A DNA stretch of 21,670 bases. Origin: a virus. Positions 13,340 to 21,670 of this stretch are shown here, in pieces. The position numbers and the translations under genes are program-made. Within the stretch, counting starts at the first letter, position 1. Every line of letters starts with the position of its first letter. The stretch spans positions 1-21,670 of the IMG/VR virus record IMGVR_UViG_3300026077_000465. One strand, given 5' to 3'. Under the pieces are notes generated by a model that did no database searches, had not been told where the DNA came from, and was given only the letters and a program-made list of their open reading frames with translations.

Positions 13340-13875
13340 TGAATATATTTGTAACAGACCCTTGCCCACATAAGTCGGCAGAGGTTCTACCTGATAAACA
13401 CATTGTAAAGATGCCACTTGAGACTTGTCAAATGTTGGCAGTAGTTTACTCTAAGTGGTATTTTAATTGGGGTGATGAACTCCTACACAAAAAGGATGGT
13501 AGTCCTTATAATACAAAGAAAGGTGCCTTCAGAGGTCATCCTTGCACCGTATGGGCAGCAGAAGATATTAAGAACACTGCTTGGTTACTTGCACACGGTG
13601 TTGCTTTGTGCTATGAATATTACAAGAGATATGAAAAAGTTCATTCTTGCTCTGACACAATCAATGAAGCAAGAAGTGCATTTCTTAAATACTCTGACCA
13701 AAAAGACCTTACATCTAGTAGGGAAGTAAAAACATTCGCATTTGCAGGTCCCGATGAGTTTAAATATGACACAAGCATTGACACTTTTACTGCTTACAAA
13801 CGTTATATATCGTCCAAACCTTGGGCTGCATCTAATTATCTACGTGACCCATCCAAAAAACCAAATTGGCTATGA
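13339..13875 (+). CDS. Conserved-type phage protein with a DKHIVKM motif, unknown function
   Basis: A 178-residue protein starting MNIFVTDPCPHKSAEVLPDK. HIVKMPLETCQMLAVVY suggests a buried helix with catalytic-type residues, and GHPCTVWAAEDIKNTAWLL follows. The C-terminus is Pro- and Trp-rich (KPWAASNYLRD). I know this type of protein only as a widespread phage protein of unknown function. The upstream in-frame TTG at 13333 adds two residues, but the ATG overlapping the previous stop (TAATG) is preferred. The end overlaps the next gene by ATGA. Confidence 0.7.
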   Translation: MNIFVTDPCPHKSAEVLPDKHIVKMPLETCQMLAVVYSKWYFNWGDELLHKKDGSPYNTKKGAFRGHPCTVWAAEDIKNTAWLLAHGVALCYEYYKRYEKVHSCSDTINEARSAFLKYSDQKDLTSSREVKTFAFAGPDEFKYDTSIDTFTAYKRYISSKPWAASNYLRDPSKKPNWL

Positions 13876-14348
13876 AAGAATTTGATTATGACCTCGATTA
13901 CAAAAAACTTGATTTTACAGATAAGGAAACTCGTAAACTTTATCGTATTGGAAGGGGAGAGCAAGGAGTTTTATTGGTTCGCCCTTATACTAACACTATT
14001 TGTACTCATTGGAGATTCAAAACTCCTAGAGAGGCAGTAATATCTTCCAATCGTATCTTTGGAATGTATCTTGATTACCGAGATGAAAAAGATTTCATCG
14101 GTATGGATATGTGTCGTAAATTTTTAGAAATGGGTTTTACTCGTTCAAGAAGATATGCTAATCATAAGACAGGAAAGAAATATGATGAAGAAGGAAATGT
14201 AAGACCCCAAGAGCCAGACCATATGACTAATAAATTTGCTGAATCTGCAAAAGTATTTAAGAAAGTTCGTGACATAGTTGCAAAAAGTGATGATTATGTT
14301 AAGATGAGAAAACAATGGAGGGCAAAAGAAAATGCAATTAATATCTAA
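13872..14348 (+). CDS. DUF4385-like protein
   Basis: A 158-residue protein. The N-terminal FDYDLDYKKLDF, then LYRIGRGEQGVLLVRPYT, the middle CTHWRFKTPREA, and FIGMDMCRKFLEMGFTRSRR followed by HKTGKKYD match the DUF4385 family, found in phages and bacteria and of unknown function. The ATG at 13872 overlaps the previous stop by ATGA. An in-frame TTG at 13866 would add two residues and is less likely. Confidence 0.75.
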   Translation: MKEFDYDLDYKKLDFTDKETRKLYRIGRGEQGVLLVRPYTNTICTHWRFKTPREAVISSNRIFGMYLDYRDEKDFIGMDMCRKFLEMGFTRSRRYANHKTGKKYDEEGNVRPQEPDHMTNKFAESAKVFKKVRDIVAKSDDYVKMRKQWRAKENAINI

Positions 14349-14562
14349 AGATGACCCAAGATATTTCTCTCAAACTTCTGATGGCTCTTATGATCGTCAT
14401 CATTACAAGATAGTTTGCCCTAATAAAAGTTTTGTGGTAGAATCTTGGGATGAGGTTCAAGAATATTGGTGGAATAATTGTCGTTCACCTTGGTTTGAAG
14501 GAACAGTTATTCACGTTATTGATAAACCAAAACCAAAGAAACAATCTAAAGGTTTTAAATAA
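14332..14562 (+). CDS. Small conserved-type protein upstream of gene 44
   Basis: A 76-residue protein, MQLISKDDPRYFSQTSDG, with a WDEVQEYWWNNC segment and a basic C-terminus (DKPKPKKQSKGFK). The centre reads like a small mixed fold with many aromatic residues. No family recognised. It overlaps the upstream gene by 17 bases and is coupled to gene 44 by TAATG, so it is co-expressed with the clamp loader. Confidence 0.68.
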   Translation: MQLISKDDPRYFSQTSDGSYDRHHYKIVCPNKSFVVESWDEVQEYWWNNCRSPWFEGTVIHVIDKPKPKKQSKGFK

Positions 14563-15503
14563 TGAGTGATTTTATATGGGTTGAAAAATACAGACCCACT
14601 ACAATTGATGAGTGTATTCTACCAAAGAGTATCAAGAAAACTTTTCAAGATTTTGTTGATAGAGGAGAGATACCAAATATGCTACTGTCAGGTCCACCAG
14701 GCATAGGTAAGACCACAGTAGCAAAAGCATTGTGTAATCAACTAGGAGCAGATTACTATGTCATTAATGGGTCGGATGAAGGACGTTTTCTGGACACTGT
14801 TCGGACGAATGCAAAGAACTTCGCATCTACCGTCTCTCTTACAAGTGAGTCGAAACATAAAGTCATTATCATTGACGAAGCAGACAATACCACTTCCGAT
14901 GTACAGCTCCTTCTCAGAGCGTCTATTGAGGAGTTCTCCAAAAACTGCAGGTTTATCTTTACGTGTAACTACAAAAACAAAATTATCGACCCTTTACATA
15001 GTAGGTGTACTGTTGTTGATTTCTCGATTAATAAAAAAGACAAACCAACAATAGCAACACAATTCTTTTCAAGACTAACTAATATTCTTGAACAGGAGAA
15101 GATTGATACAGATAAGAAAGTTGTAGCACAATTAATCAATCAACATTTTCCAGATTGGAGAAGAGTGTTAAATGAGTGTCAAAGATATTCAGTTAGTGGA
15201 AAAATAGATAGTGGCATATTAGCAGCATTTTCAGATGTATCTGTAAATGATTTAATGAGGAACCTTAAGACAAAAAATTTTGCAGAAGTTCGTAAATGGT
15301 GTGTAGATAATCTTGATAATGATTCTGGTGTATTGATGAGAAGAATATATGATTCACTATATGAAGTTCTTGTTCCAACCACTATACCTGCTGCAGTATT
15401 GATTATTGCAAAGTATCAATATCAGATTGCTTTCGTTGCAGACCAAGAAATAAATTTACTTGCCTGTCTTACAGAGATTATGGTGGAGTGTGAATTTAAA
15501 TAA
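14562..15503 (+). CDS. 44: gp44 clamp loader large subunit (AAA+)
   Basis: A 313-residue AAA+ ATPase (T4 gp44: 319), which with gp62 loads the gp45 clamp. Walker A is GPPGIGKT at 44-51, Walker B IIIDEAD with D105-E106 and the DEAD-like box, and the SRC motif at 147-149 carries the arginine finger. The C-terminal half should form the collar. Its partner gp62 is not next to it but at 21035. The centre of the gene (about 14760-14940) is richer in G and C and in C-ending codons than the rest, a possible sign of recombination. Confidence 0.94.
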   Translation: MSDFIWVEKYRPTTIDECILPKSIKKTFQDFVDRGEIPNMLLSGPPGIGKTTVAKALCNQLGADYYVINGSDEGRFLDTVRTNAKNFASTVSLTSESKHKVIIIDEADNTTSDVQLLLRASIEEFSKNCRFIFTCNYKNKIIDPLHSRCTVVDFSINKKDKPTIATQFFSRLTNILEQEKIDTDKKVVAQLINQHFPDWRRVLNECQRYSVSGKIDSGILAAFSDVSVNDLMRNLKTKNFAEVRKWCVDNLDNDSGVLMRRIYDSLYEVLVPTTIPAAVLIIAKYQYQIAFVADQEINLLACLTEIMVECEFK

Positions 15504-16093
15504 TGCTTAAAGTTTTAAAAAATCCAACTACAAATTTATATCATCGTTTTAGGAATCTTGTGTTGTCTGGTGATTTTTCTTGGCATTATGGTATGTCAAC
15601 GGATACTAAAGAAGAAAATCCACCAGGTCATATGCATATGGAGTTTTATGGTCATACATTTGTAACAAGACCAGAAGCAACTTGTTATTGTGAGTCTACT
15701 TCACCATTTACAACTGAAAGCATACAAGTTTTACGGGAAATAATTGACCATAATGATTTGTTTAAAACTTATATTTTTACAAGGGCATCAGCAAACTGCA
15801 CTTTTCCAAATGAGGGTGCACAATTATCACACCCTCATGTAGACCATAATTTTCCACATTTTAATTTAATAGTTTATCTTACAGATACAGGTGGTGAAAC
15901 ATTTGTAGAGGATGAAGTTTTTAATCCTAAAATTCACGATGTGGTTTTATTCAGAGGAAAACATTATATGAAAAGACCAACCAGAGATAGAAGAATTATT
16001 TTAGTTGCAACCATATTACCAACGGATGATGATGGTTTAGAGTCAATTGGACTTCAAAGTAATCACGATAAAATATCTGCTGCAAATGGTTAG
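15503..16093 (+). CDS. 2OG-Fe(II) dioxygenase-like protein 1
   Basis: A 196-residue protein with the double-stranded beta-helix signature: HVDH (H112-x-D114), LIVYLTDTGGETF, and a distal H154 (RGKHYM) followed by an arginine pair at 163/164 that would bind 2-oxoglutarate. The facial triad is complete, so it is probably active. Such oxygenases are frequent in cyanophages; substrates are unknown, and protein or nucleic-acid hydroxylation are the usual guesses. TAATG couples it to gene 44. Confidence 0.82.
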   Translation: MLKVLKNPTTNLYHRFRNLVLSGDFSWHYGMSTDTKEENPPGHMHMEFYGHTFVTRPEATCYCESTSPFTTESIQVLREIIDHNDLFKTYIFTRASANCTFPNEGAQLSHPHVDHNFPHFNLIVYLTDTGGETFVEDEVFNPKIHDVVLFRGKHYMKRPTRDRRIILVATILPTDDDGLESIGLQSNHDKISAANG

Positions 16094-16094
16094 A

Positions 16095-16123
16095 TTGACT
16101 TTATACACTTTTCTTGCTAAAAT
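16095..16123 (+). promoter_or_regulatory. Sigma70-like promoter for the accessory block
   Basis: TTGACT (16095-16100), a 17-base spacer and TAAAAT (16118-16123), preceded by TGC (extended -10). Each hexamer differs from consensus at one position. A second candidate, TATAAT at 16123-16128, has a 22-base gap to the same -35 and is less likely. It sits in a 50-base gap before the ATG at 16144. Confidence 0.65.
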
Positions 16124-16143
16124 ATAATTAATACAAAAAATAA

Positions 16144-16428
16144 ATGACAGTAAAACTAATTCGTATGTGGTCTGGTGAAGATGTTATCACCGATATTGTT
16201 GAAGAGACAACTGATTCTTATGTAATTGAAAATCCAATAGTTGCTGTTCCCTCTCCACAAGAGGGAAGAATCGCATTTGCACCTTGGTCTCCTTTACTTC
16301 AAAAAGATAAGATTGAAGTAACTAAAAAGTATGTTGTATACGAAGGAAATCCTCAAGATGAAATTATTGAACAGTATAATACTATGTTCAGTAAAATATC
16401 TCAACCAACTAAAAAAATAATTTTATAA
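16144..16428 (+). CDS. LSm-like small conserved phage protein (paralogue 2)
   Basis: A 94-residue protein. It shares its layout with the product of 1689: VKLIRMWSGEDVITDI, an acidic turn, DSYVIENPIVAV, a Pro-Trp pair (FAPWSPLL), KKYVVYE and a C-terminal helix. This is the pattern of a short, five-strand LSm-type barrel. It is the first gene after a sigma70-like promoter, so it should be early, whereas paralogue 1 has a late motif. The role is unknown. Confidence 0.72.
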   Translation: MTVKLIRMWSGEDVITDIVEETTDSYVIENPIVAVPSPQEGRIAFAPWSPLLQKDKIEVTKKYVVYEGNPQDEIIEQYNTMFSKISQPTKKIIL

Positions 16429-16703
16429 TGTCTAAATCAACTTTCGCTAAAACTAAAGCACAAATTAAATCTTATCAATATTATTTGTTCTGGGGTGCTT
16501 GCACATTTGCAGTGATGGCAGGACAAATTTTTGTTGGTGCAGGGTATCAATCAATGTCTAATTCAGTAAAAGACCTTACTGAAATAATTGAAGTTAAAAT
16601 GGAATGGGATGAATTAAATGAAAGAAGAAATAGTGGAGGATATGGAGGAGTTATGCCAATGATAGATCCTGATGATTACATTATCTGGGAATCAATTAAT
16701 TAA
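16428..16703 (+). CDS. Small membrane protein, unknown function
   Basis: A 91-residue protein with a basic N-terminus (MSKSTFAKTKAQIK) and a hydrophobic segment at about residues 18-38 (YYLFWGACTFAVMAGQIFVG), a likely membrane helix. The C-terminal part is acidic, with a Gly-rich stretch (RRNSGGYGGVM). TAATG overlaps at both ends. No family recognised. Confidence 0.68.
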   Translation: MSKSTFAKTKAQIKSYQYYLFWGACTFAVMAGQIFVGAGYQSMSNSVKDLTEIIEVKMEWDELNERRNSGGYGGVMPMIDPDDYIIWESIN

Positions 16704-17545
16704 TGTCTCTAAAATCTTTTAAAACACCATTACGCTATCCTGGTGGCAAGTCTCGTGCTTGCAAAAAGATGGAACCATTTTTTCCAGATTTAAGAGATTA
16801 TAATGTATATTATGAACCATTTTTAGGTGGTGGTAGTGTAGCATTACATATTACAAAAAAATATCCTAATCTAAAAATTGTAGTTAATGATTTGTATGAA
16901 CCATTATATAATTTTTGGTTGAGATTACAAGTTGATGGAGATTATGTACATAAGGAATTACAACAATTAAAATCAAGATATCCTGATCGTGGTTCTGCGA
17001 GAGGATTATTTGAAGATGCAAAAGAAAAATTATATGACTTAGATGTATCAGATAAAGACCGTGCTGTTTGTTTTTATATTATTAACAAATGTTCTTTTAG
17101 TGGTCTTACAGAATCATCATCATTTTCAGAGCAAGCAAGTGATGCAAATTTCTCACTGAGAGGTATTGATAAATTACCAGTTTATAGTAAGTTAATTAGG
17201 AATTGGTATATCACTAATGTTGACTATCAAGTTTTGTTAGGAGATAAAGAAAAAACTTTCGTATACCTTGACCCACCATATGATATCAAGGATAATTTAT
17301 ATGGTAAGAAGGGTTCTATGCACAAAAAATTTGACCACGATGATTTTGCAAAAAATTGTGAAATATATAATTCAGAGATGCTTATAAGTTACAATTCAGA
17401 CCAATTGGTTAAAGATAGATTTAAAGAATGGAATTGTGCTGAATTTGATTTGACATATACTATGCGTTCAGTAGGAGAGTATATGAGAAATCAAAAATCT
17501 AGAAAAGAATTACTTCTTTTTAATTACAATACAGGAGTTTTTTAA
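16703..17545 (+). CDS. dam: D12-class DNA adenine-N6 methyltransferase (Dam-like)
   Basis: A 280-residue methyltransferase of the D12 (alpha) class, transferring methyl from S-adenosylmethionine to adenine N6. Motifs: LRYPGGKS at 10-17, EPFLGGGS at 38-45, and the catalytic DPPYD at 190-194. The length fits Dam/T4 Dam (about 260-280). No restriction partner is adjacent, so self-protection or regulation is more likely. GATC sites occur in the window, but whether GATC is the target is not known. It is coupled by TAATG to both neighbours. Confidence 0.9.
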   Translation: MSLKSFKTPLRYPGGKSRACKKMEPFFPDLRDYNVYYEPFLGGGSVALHITKKYPNLKIVVNDLYEPLYNFWLRLQVDGDYVHKELQQLKSRYPDRGSARGLFEDAKEKLYDLDVSDKDRAVCFYIINKCSFSGLTESSSFSEQASDANFSLRGIDKLPVYSKLIRNWYITNVDYQVLLGDKEKTFVYLDPPYDIKDNLYGKKGSMHKKFDHDDFAKNCEIYNSEMLISYNSDQLVKDRFKEWNCAEFDLTYTMRSVGEYMRNQKSRKELLLFNYNTGVF

Positions 17546-17712
17546 TGGACGAGAGACCATCAGATATGTATCAGGACATGATGAAACTCAATATGTTGTA
17601 TGAGGAGATGTGTTGGGATAATGATGATATTCTAGAATTTTATCCTGACTATAAAAACAATACAATCATTATCCGAAATAAAACTATGGATGATGAACAA
17701 GTAAACGGATAG
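17545..17712 (+). CDS. Very small acidic protein between dam and gcvP
   Basis: The frame from ATG 17545 to TAG 17710-17712 gives 55 residues, [20 protein letters not shown] with [14 protein letters not shown] and a short C-terminal strand ([10 protein letters not shown]). A good GGAG lies eight bases upstream, and the ATG shares a base with the dam stop. Only one base separates its stop from gcvP. No family recognised. Confidence 0.65.
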   Translation: MDERPSDMYQDMMKLNMLYEEMCWDNDDILEFYPDYKNNTIIIRNKTMDDEQVNG

Positions 17713-17713
17713 T

Positions 17714-20476
17714 ATGTCAGAGTTTTTAAAACGTCATATCGGACCTTCAGAATCAGAGCAACGCAAAATGCTTGCTGATTTAGGTCTATCTACCATTGAT
17801 GAATTGGTAAGAGAAATTGTTCCAGATTCTATACTACTTCGTGGTGATAGTAACTTGCCAGAAGGATGTAGTGAACAAGAGGCACTTGCAGAATTAAAAG
17901 AAATTGCTTCACATAATATTGTCAAGAGAAGTCTAATCGGACAAGGATATTATGGAACAATTACACCACCAGTAATACAGAGAAATGTATTTGAGAATCC
18001 TGCTTGGTATACCTCTTACACACCATATCAGGCAGAGATATCACAAGGTAGATTAGAAGCATTATTTAATTATCAAACACTGATTACAGAACTCACTGGA
18101 TTACCAGTTGCAAACGCTTCATTATTAGATGAAGGAACTGCAGCAGCAGAGGCAATGATACTTGCATATAATCAAGGTAAGAAAAAACAATTCATAGTTG
18201 ATGATAAGATATTTCCACAAACATTAGAAGTATTACAAACTAGAGCAAGACCATTAGGTATTGATATTGTCAAGGTTGACTTAGATGCTTCAATACCAAT
18301 AGCTTTCTTTGCTGATGCTTTTGGATTTATTACACAACTACCAGACAACCACGGTAATATAAAAATTCGTGATGGAGTAATGAGACTTGCAGATGCTTGT
18401 AAGTGTATGAAGATTGCAATAGTTGATCCACTCGCACAGGTTCTAATGCAACCTGTAGGAGAAATGGGATTTGATATTGCAGTGGGTAGTATGCAGAGGT
18501 TTGGAGTACCAATGGGATTTGGCGGACCACACGCAGCATTCTTTGCAATTACAGATAAGTATAAAAGAAAAATACCTGGTAGAATCGTAGGACAATCTGT
18601 TGATGCTCAAGGTAACAAAGCACTAAGACTCGCATTACAAACCAGAGAACAACATATCAGAAGAGATAAAGCAACATCTAATATTTGTACTGCTCAAGCA
18701 TTACTCGCAAATATGGCAGGATTTTATGCTGCGTATCATGGAGCAGAGGGTCTTAAGAATATTGCGACTCGTATTCTAACTTACCGTGAAATTTTAAGAA
18801 AAGGATTATTCTGGTTAGGTATCGATGTAGATGATACTGAAGGATTTGATACGATTCGTTTTAAAAGTTTTCTTGCTGTTGAAGGATTTAATGTTCGTTA
18901 TGAAGAAGACCATACTATCATAACTTTAGACGAACTTACGACTCTTGATGAAATAAAACAGTTGTTAAATTCACAACAAGATTTGGTTAACAAAAGCGAT
19001 ACTATTGATCATATTGTTGAATCTGTAGGTAGATATAAGTGGAAAAACATACCAGAGAGAACTAAACCTTGGTTAAGGCAAGATGTTTTCAATCGTTATC
19101 ACAGTGAAACTGATATGATGAGATACATCAATGAGTTAGTATCTAAAGATTTTTCACTTGTAAATGGTATGATGCCACTTGGTAGTTGTACAATGAAATT
19201 GAATGCAGCATCAGAGTTGATGCCAGTAAGTTGGAATGAGTTTGCAAATATGCACCCATTTGCACCAGAACATCAAACTTTGGGATACCAAAGAATTATG
19301 TTTGATTTACAAGAATGGTTATGTGACATTACTGGTTTTGCTGAAGTGTCATTACAACCAAATGCAGGTTCACAAGGAGAGTATGCAGGTCTATTAGCAA
19401 TACAAGAATATCATAGAAGTAATGGGGATACAAATCGAAATGTATGTCTGATACCTACAAGTGCACACGGAACTAATCCTGCATCAGCAGTGATGGCTGG
19501 TATGAAGATAGTTCCTGTCAAATGTGATGATGAAGGTAACATAGATTTAAAAGATTTAGAAAAGCAAGCACTTATGAACTATCTTGAGTTGTCTTGTATT
19601 ATGATTACATACCCATCAACTCACGGTGTATTTGAACCAACTATCAAAGACATTTGTAGAATTGTTCACGAAAATGGTGGACAAGTTTATCTTGATGGTG
19701 CAAACTTAAATGCACAAGTATTATTAGCAAAACCTTGTGAGTATGGTGCAGATGTATGTCATATGAATTTACATAAGACATTCTGTATTCCTCACGGTGG
19801 TGGCGGTCCTGGTGTCGGTCCGATTGGTGTTGCAGAACATCTTGTTCCTTTTATGCATCACCGTGTATCAGCAGCAGTTCAAGGTAGTGCATCTATATTA
19901 CCTATCAGTTGGATGTATATAAGAATGATGGGTGCTGATGGATTAAGAAAAGCAAGTGAAATATCTTTACTTACAGCAAACTGGTTAGTACATCGTATTG
20001 AACCATTCTTCAAAGTATTATACAAAGGTAATAATGGAAGAGTTGCACACGAATGTATCTTTGATGTGAGACACTATGATGGTATCAGTGCTGAAGATGT
20101 AGCAAAGAGATTGATGGATTATGGTTTTCATGCACCTACATTATCTTGGCCAGTTACGGGAACAGTGATGGTTGAACCAACCGAAAGTGAATCTTTATAT
20201 GAACTTGAAAGATTTGGTGCTGCGATGGTAAGTATTCGTAGAGAGATTGATAAGAATAAAGATATCTTGAAAAACTCACCTCATACAGCAAGGGTTGTAA
20301 GTTCGGACAAATGGGACTATAATTATAGTCGTGAAGAGGCAGCGTTTCCCGCCAATCAAACTAATAAGTTTTGGCCAGCGATATCACGAATCGATAATGT
20401 TTACGGGGATCGTAATCTTGTTTGCTCTTGTGAAAATTATTTTGATGATGTAATTAATGAAAAAAATACAGTTTGA
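17714..20476 (+). CDS. gcvP: Glycine dehydrogenase (decarboxylating), P-protein of the glycine cleavage system
   Basis: A 920-residue, apparently complete GcvP (cellular enzymes are about 950). The P-protein decarboxylates glycine with pyridoxal phosphate and passes the aminomethyl group to lipoylated H-protein. Visible parts: the N-terminal [31 protein letters not shown] and [14 protein letters not shown]; the C-terminal half with [13 protein letters not shown] and [10 protein letters not shown]; and the lysine that binds PLP, K688, in [20 protein letters not shown]. No frameshift or stop is seen, and its base composition is like the neighbours'. H-, T- and L-proteins are absent, so host partners would be needed. 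It is one base after the 55-aa gene; its end overlaps the next gene by 20 bases. Confidence 0.95.
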   Translation: MSEFLKRHIGPSESEQRKMLADLGLSTIDELVREIVPDSILLRGDSNLPEGCSEQEALAELKEIASHNIVKRSLIGQGYYGTITPPVIQRNVFENPAWYTSYTPYQAEISQGRLEALFNYQTLITELTGLPVANASLLDEGTAAAEAMILAYNQGKKKQFIVDDKIFPQTLEVLQTRARPLGIDIVKVDLDASIPIAFFADAFGFITQLPDNHGNIKIRDGVMRLADACKCMKIAIVDPLAQVLMQPVGEMGFDIAVGSMQRFGVPMGFGGPHAAFFAITDKYKRKIPGRIVGQSVDAQGNKALRLALQTREQHIRRDKATSNICTAQALLANMAGFYAAYHGAEGLKNIATRILTYREILRKGLFWLGIDVDDTEGFDTIRFKSFLAVEGFNVRYEEDHTIITLDELTTLDEIKQLLNSQQDLVNKSDTIDHIVESVGRYKWKNIPERTKPWLRQDVFNRYHSETDMMRYINELVSKDFSLVNGMMPLGSCTMKLNAASELMPVSWNEFANMHPFAPEHQTLGYQRIMFDLQEWLCDITGFAEVSLQPNAGSQGEYAGLLAIQEYHRSNGDTNRNVCLIPTSAHGTNPASAVMAGMKIVPVKCDDEGNIDLKDLEKQALMNYLELSCIMITYPSTHGVFEPTIKDICRIVHENGGQVYLDGANLNAQVLLAKPCEYGADVCHMNLHKTFCIPHGGGGPGVGPIGVAEHLVPFMHHRVSAAVQGSASILPISWMYIRMMGADGLRKASEISLLTANWLVHRIEPFFKVLYKGNNGRVAHECIFDVRHYDGISAEDVAKRLMDYGFHAPTLSWPVTGTVMVEPTESESLYELERFGAAMVSIRREIDKNKDILKNSPHTARVVSSDKWDYNYSREEAAFPANQTNKFWPAISRIDNVYGDRNLVCSCENYFDDVINEKNTV

Positions 20477-21035
20477 CGATTGTATTTGTCACAGTAAGAT
20501 AAAAAATCATTATAAAATAAAGGATGAAATTTTATCTGAAATTGATAAGTGCGATGATGATAATCTAAATGCTGTTGATTCATATCATACAGATAGTATT
20601 TCAAAATTAGATTGGATTAAATCTAGTGATACTGATAGACCTTGGGTTAAAATATTTTTACCAGAGTTTTGTGAGGATGTGAAAGAAATAGTTTCAAGTA
20701 TGTGTTATAATAGAATTAATATAAAACAGATGTGGTATCAACAATACTTAGAGGGTGATACTCACGGTTGGCATATTCATGGTCAACATTACACTGGAGT
20801 TTATTATCTAGAATTTCCTGATGGATGTTCTAAAACTGAGGTTTGTTCTCCTTATAATTTAAAAACAAAACAAATTGATGCTGTTGAAGGTGATTTAATT
20901 GTATTTCCTGCACATTGTATTCATCGAGGACTACCAAATAAAAAAATTAGAAAAACTATTGTATCTTTTAATTTTGATGTAATCGCTAACACAAAGGATG
21001 GATTACCTGCCTTAAATCTTAACTTATTAAAATAA
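20457..21035 (+). CDS. 2OG-Fe(II) oxygenase-like protein 2, with HxH in place of HxD
   Basis: A 192-residue protein resembling phage 2OG-Fe(II) oxygenases. The core [20 protein letters not shown] is followed by [17 protein letters not shown] and [10 protein letters not shown]. The proximal motif reads H106-I-H108 rather than the usual HxD; the distal His is H156, and R165 is the likely 2-oxoglutarate-binding residue. The missing Asp may change metal binding, or the family may differ from the classical one. The ATG lies inside the gcvP end (20-base overlap), and TAATG couples it to gp62. Confidence 0.75.
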   Translation: MKKIQFDDCICHSKIKNHYKIKDEILSEIDKCDDDNLNAVDSYHTDSISKLDWIKSSDTDRPWVKIFLPEFCEDVKEIVSSMCYNRINIKQMWYQQYLEGDTHGWHIHGQHYTGVYYLEFPDGCSKTEVCSPYNLKTKQIDAVEGDLIVFPAHCIHRGLPNKKIRKTIVSFNFDVIANTKDGLPALNLNLLK

Positions 21036-21415
21036 TGGAACTTAAAGATTGGTTAAATTCAATAAATCAAACAAAGAAAAACTTAATAGATAATGACCCT
21101 TCGATTGAGAAAGATTATCCACCATATGTAATCAATCGTTGTTTTTCTGGACACTTGGATGCGGTTCTTTTTGCTAATGAAATGAATAGGTATAATTTCT
21201 TACCAAAGAAGATGCAATACGACTTTTATATAAATACCCTCAGAACTAAGAAGAGATTCTCTCCTTGGCTTCGTAAGGATATGATCAAAGACCTTGATTA
21301 TGTGAAACGTTATTATGGTTATAGTAACGAAAAAGCAAAACAAGCTTTGAAGATTCTGACAAAAAAACAACTCAACTTTATAAAATCTAAATTTGATACT
21401 GGAGGAGCGAAATGA
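21035..21415 (+). CDS. 62: gp62 clamp loader small subunit
   Basis: A 126-residue protein with [38 protein letters not shown] and KKMQYDFYINTLRTKKRFSP, as in the short gp62 of T4-like cyanophages (T4 gp62 is longer, 187 residues). It completes the clamp loader with gp44, but that gene ends about 5.5 kb upstream. It ends in ATGA, overlapping regA, as in T4, where 62 and regA are neighbours. Confidence 0.85.
   Translation: MELKDWLNSINQTKKNLIDNDPSIEKDYPPYVINRCFSGHLDAVLFANEMNRYNFLPKKMQYDFYINTLRTKKRFSPWLRKDMIKDLDYVKRYYGYSNEKAKQALKILTKKQLNFIKSKFDTGGAK
21401..21407 (+). promoter_or_regulatory. Strong ribosome binding site of regA
   Basis: GGAGGAG at 21401-21407, four bases before the ATG at 21412. 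It is one of the strongest in the window and decides the start. Confidence 0.7.
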
Positions 21416-21670
21416 GTGTTGTTAAAGAACCTGTTGTGAAATGGTCTCCCGACCAAATGATTGAAGTTACATTAAATGAACCAGATGATTTCCTAAAAGT
21501 CAGAGAAACTCTCACAAGAATTGGTGTAGCAAGTAGGAAAGAGAAGAAGATATATCAAAGTTGTCACATACTTCATAAACAAGGAAGGTATTATCTTGTC
21601 CACTTTAAAGAACTTTTTGCTCTTGATGGAAAACACGCTAACCTTACTTCTAATGATGTTCAGCGTCGCA
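21412..21670 (+). CDS. regA: RegA translational repressor (partial, cut by window edge)
   Basis: The visible 86 codons match T4 RegA, an RNA-binding protein that blocks translation of early phage mRNAs: MIEVTLNEPDDFLKVRETLT, RIGVASRKEKKIYQSCHIL, YYLVHFKELFALDGK. T4 RegA begins at the MIE methionine, here residue 16 (21457), so this version has 15 extra residues. The ATG at 21412 is favoured by a strong ribosome site, and it overlaps the gp62 stop (ATGA). The C-terminus is beyond the window. Confidence 0.9.
   Translation, partial: MSVVKEPVVKWSPDQMIEVTLNEPDDFLKVRETLTRIGVASRKEKKIYQSCHILHKQGRYYLVHFKELFALDGKHANLTSNDVQRR

Noticed and set aside
16703-17545. Restriction-modification system around the adenine methylase
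   Set aside because: No endonuclease-like gene is adjacent; the neighbours are a small membrane protein and a 55-residue protein, so it is treated as an orphan methylase.

Overview
The window is a dense, almost entirely plus-strand stretch of a T4-like myovirus genome that most likely infects marine picocyanobacteria (Prochlorococcus or Synechococcus). The basis is a T4-type core set, recognised from protein sequence: UvsW helicase, gp55 late sigma factor, gp47/gp46 recombination nuclease, gp45 clamp, gp44/gp62 clamp loader and RegA. These are mixed with cyanophage-type accessory genes: the bilin reductase PebS, a 'CobS'-type AAA+ ATPase, a DUF3110-like protein, a PurS-like protein and 2OG-Fe(II) oxygenases. 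The base composition is AT-rich (about 35-40 % GC in the lines counted by hand). No rRNA, tRNA, CRISPR array or insertion sequence was seen. No gap between genes exceeds about 100 bases.

Layout. (1) 1-2105: the tail of an unknown lysine-rich protein, then uvsW and an LSm-like small protein, each behind its own CTAAATA late-promoter motif. (2) 2143-5678: a sigma70-like promoter drives an overlapping operon of gene 55 (the start is corrected here to 2194), gene 47, a DUF3110-like gene and gene 46. (3) 5678-6425: a late-promoter unit of three small genes. The last starts with a sequence like the T4 capsid-targeting peptide and may be packaged inside the head. (4) 6425-10407: a hairpin and an extended -10 promoter precede a 735-residue HEXXH plus VWA protein; then two small late genes; then a second terminator/promoter and the MoxR/CobS-type AAA+ ATPase. 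The ATPase and the VWA protein look like partners. (5) 10385-16093: a tightly packed run of pebS, a DUF3310-like gene, the gp45 clamp, several small conserved genes including a PurS homologue, a DUF4385-like gene, gp44 and an oxygenase. (6) 16095-21035: a new sigma70-like promoter and an accessory block of a second LSm-like protein, a small membrane protein, a D12-class adenine methylase, a 55-aa protein, full-length glycine dehydrogenase GcvP and a second oxygenase. (7) 21035-end: gp62 and the start of regA.

How the parts fit. Replication, recombination and late transcription share the sliding clamp. The accessory genes point to manipulation of host metabolism: bilins (PebS), one-carbon supply (GcvP takes electrons and carbon from glycine) and purines (PurS). 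The most notable features are the intact gcvP, placed with other genes between the two clamp-loader subunits that normally sit side by side; two paralogous LSm-like proteins; the candidate head-targeted protein; a repeated 16-base intergenic element linked to terminator and promoter; and a probable internal translation start in the DUF3310-like gene.
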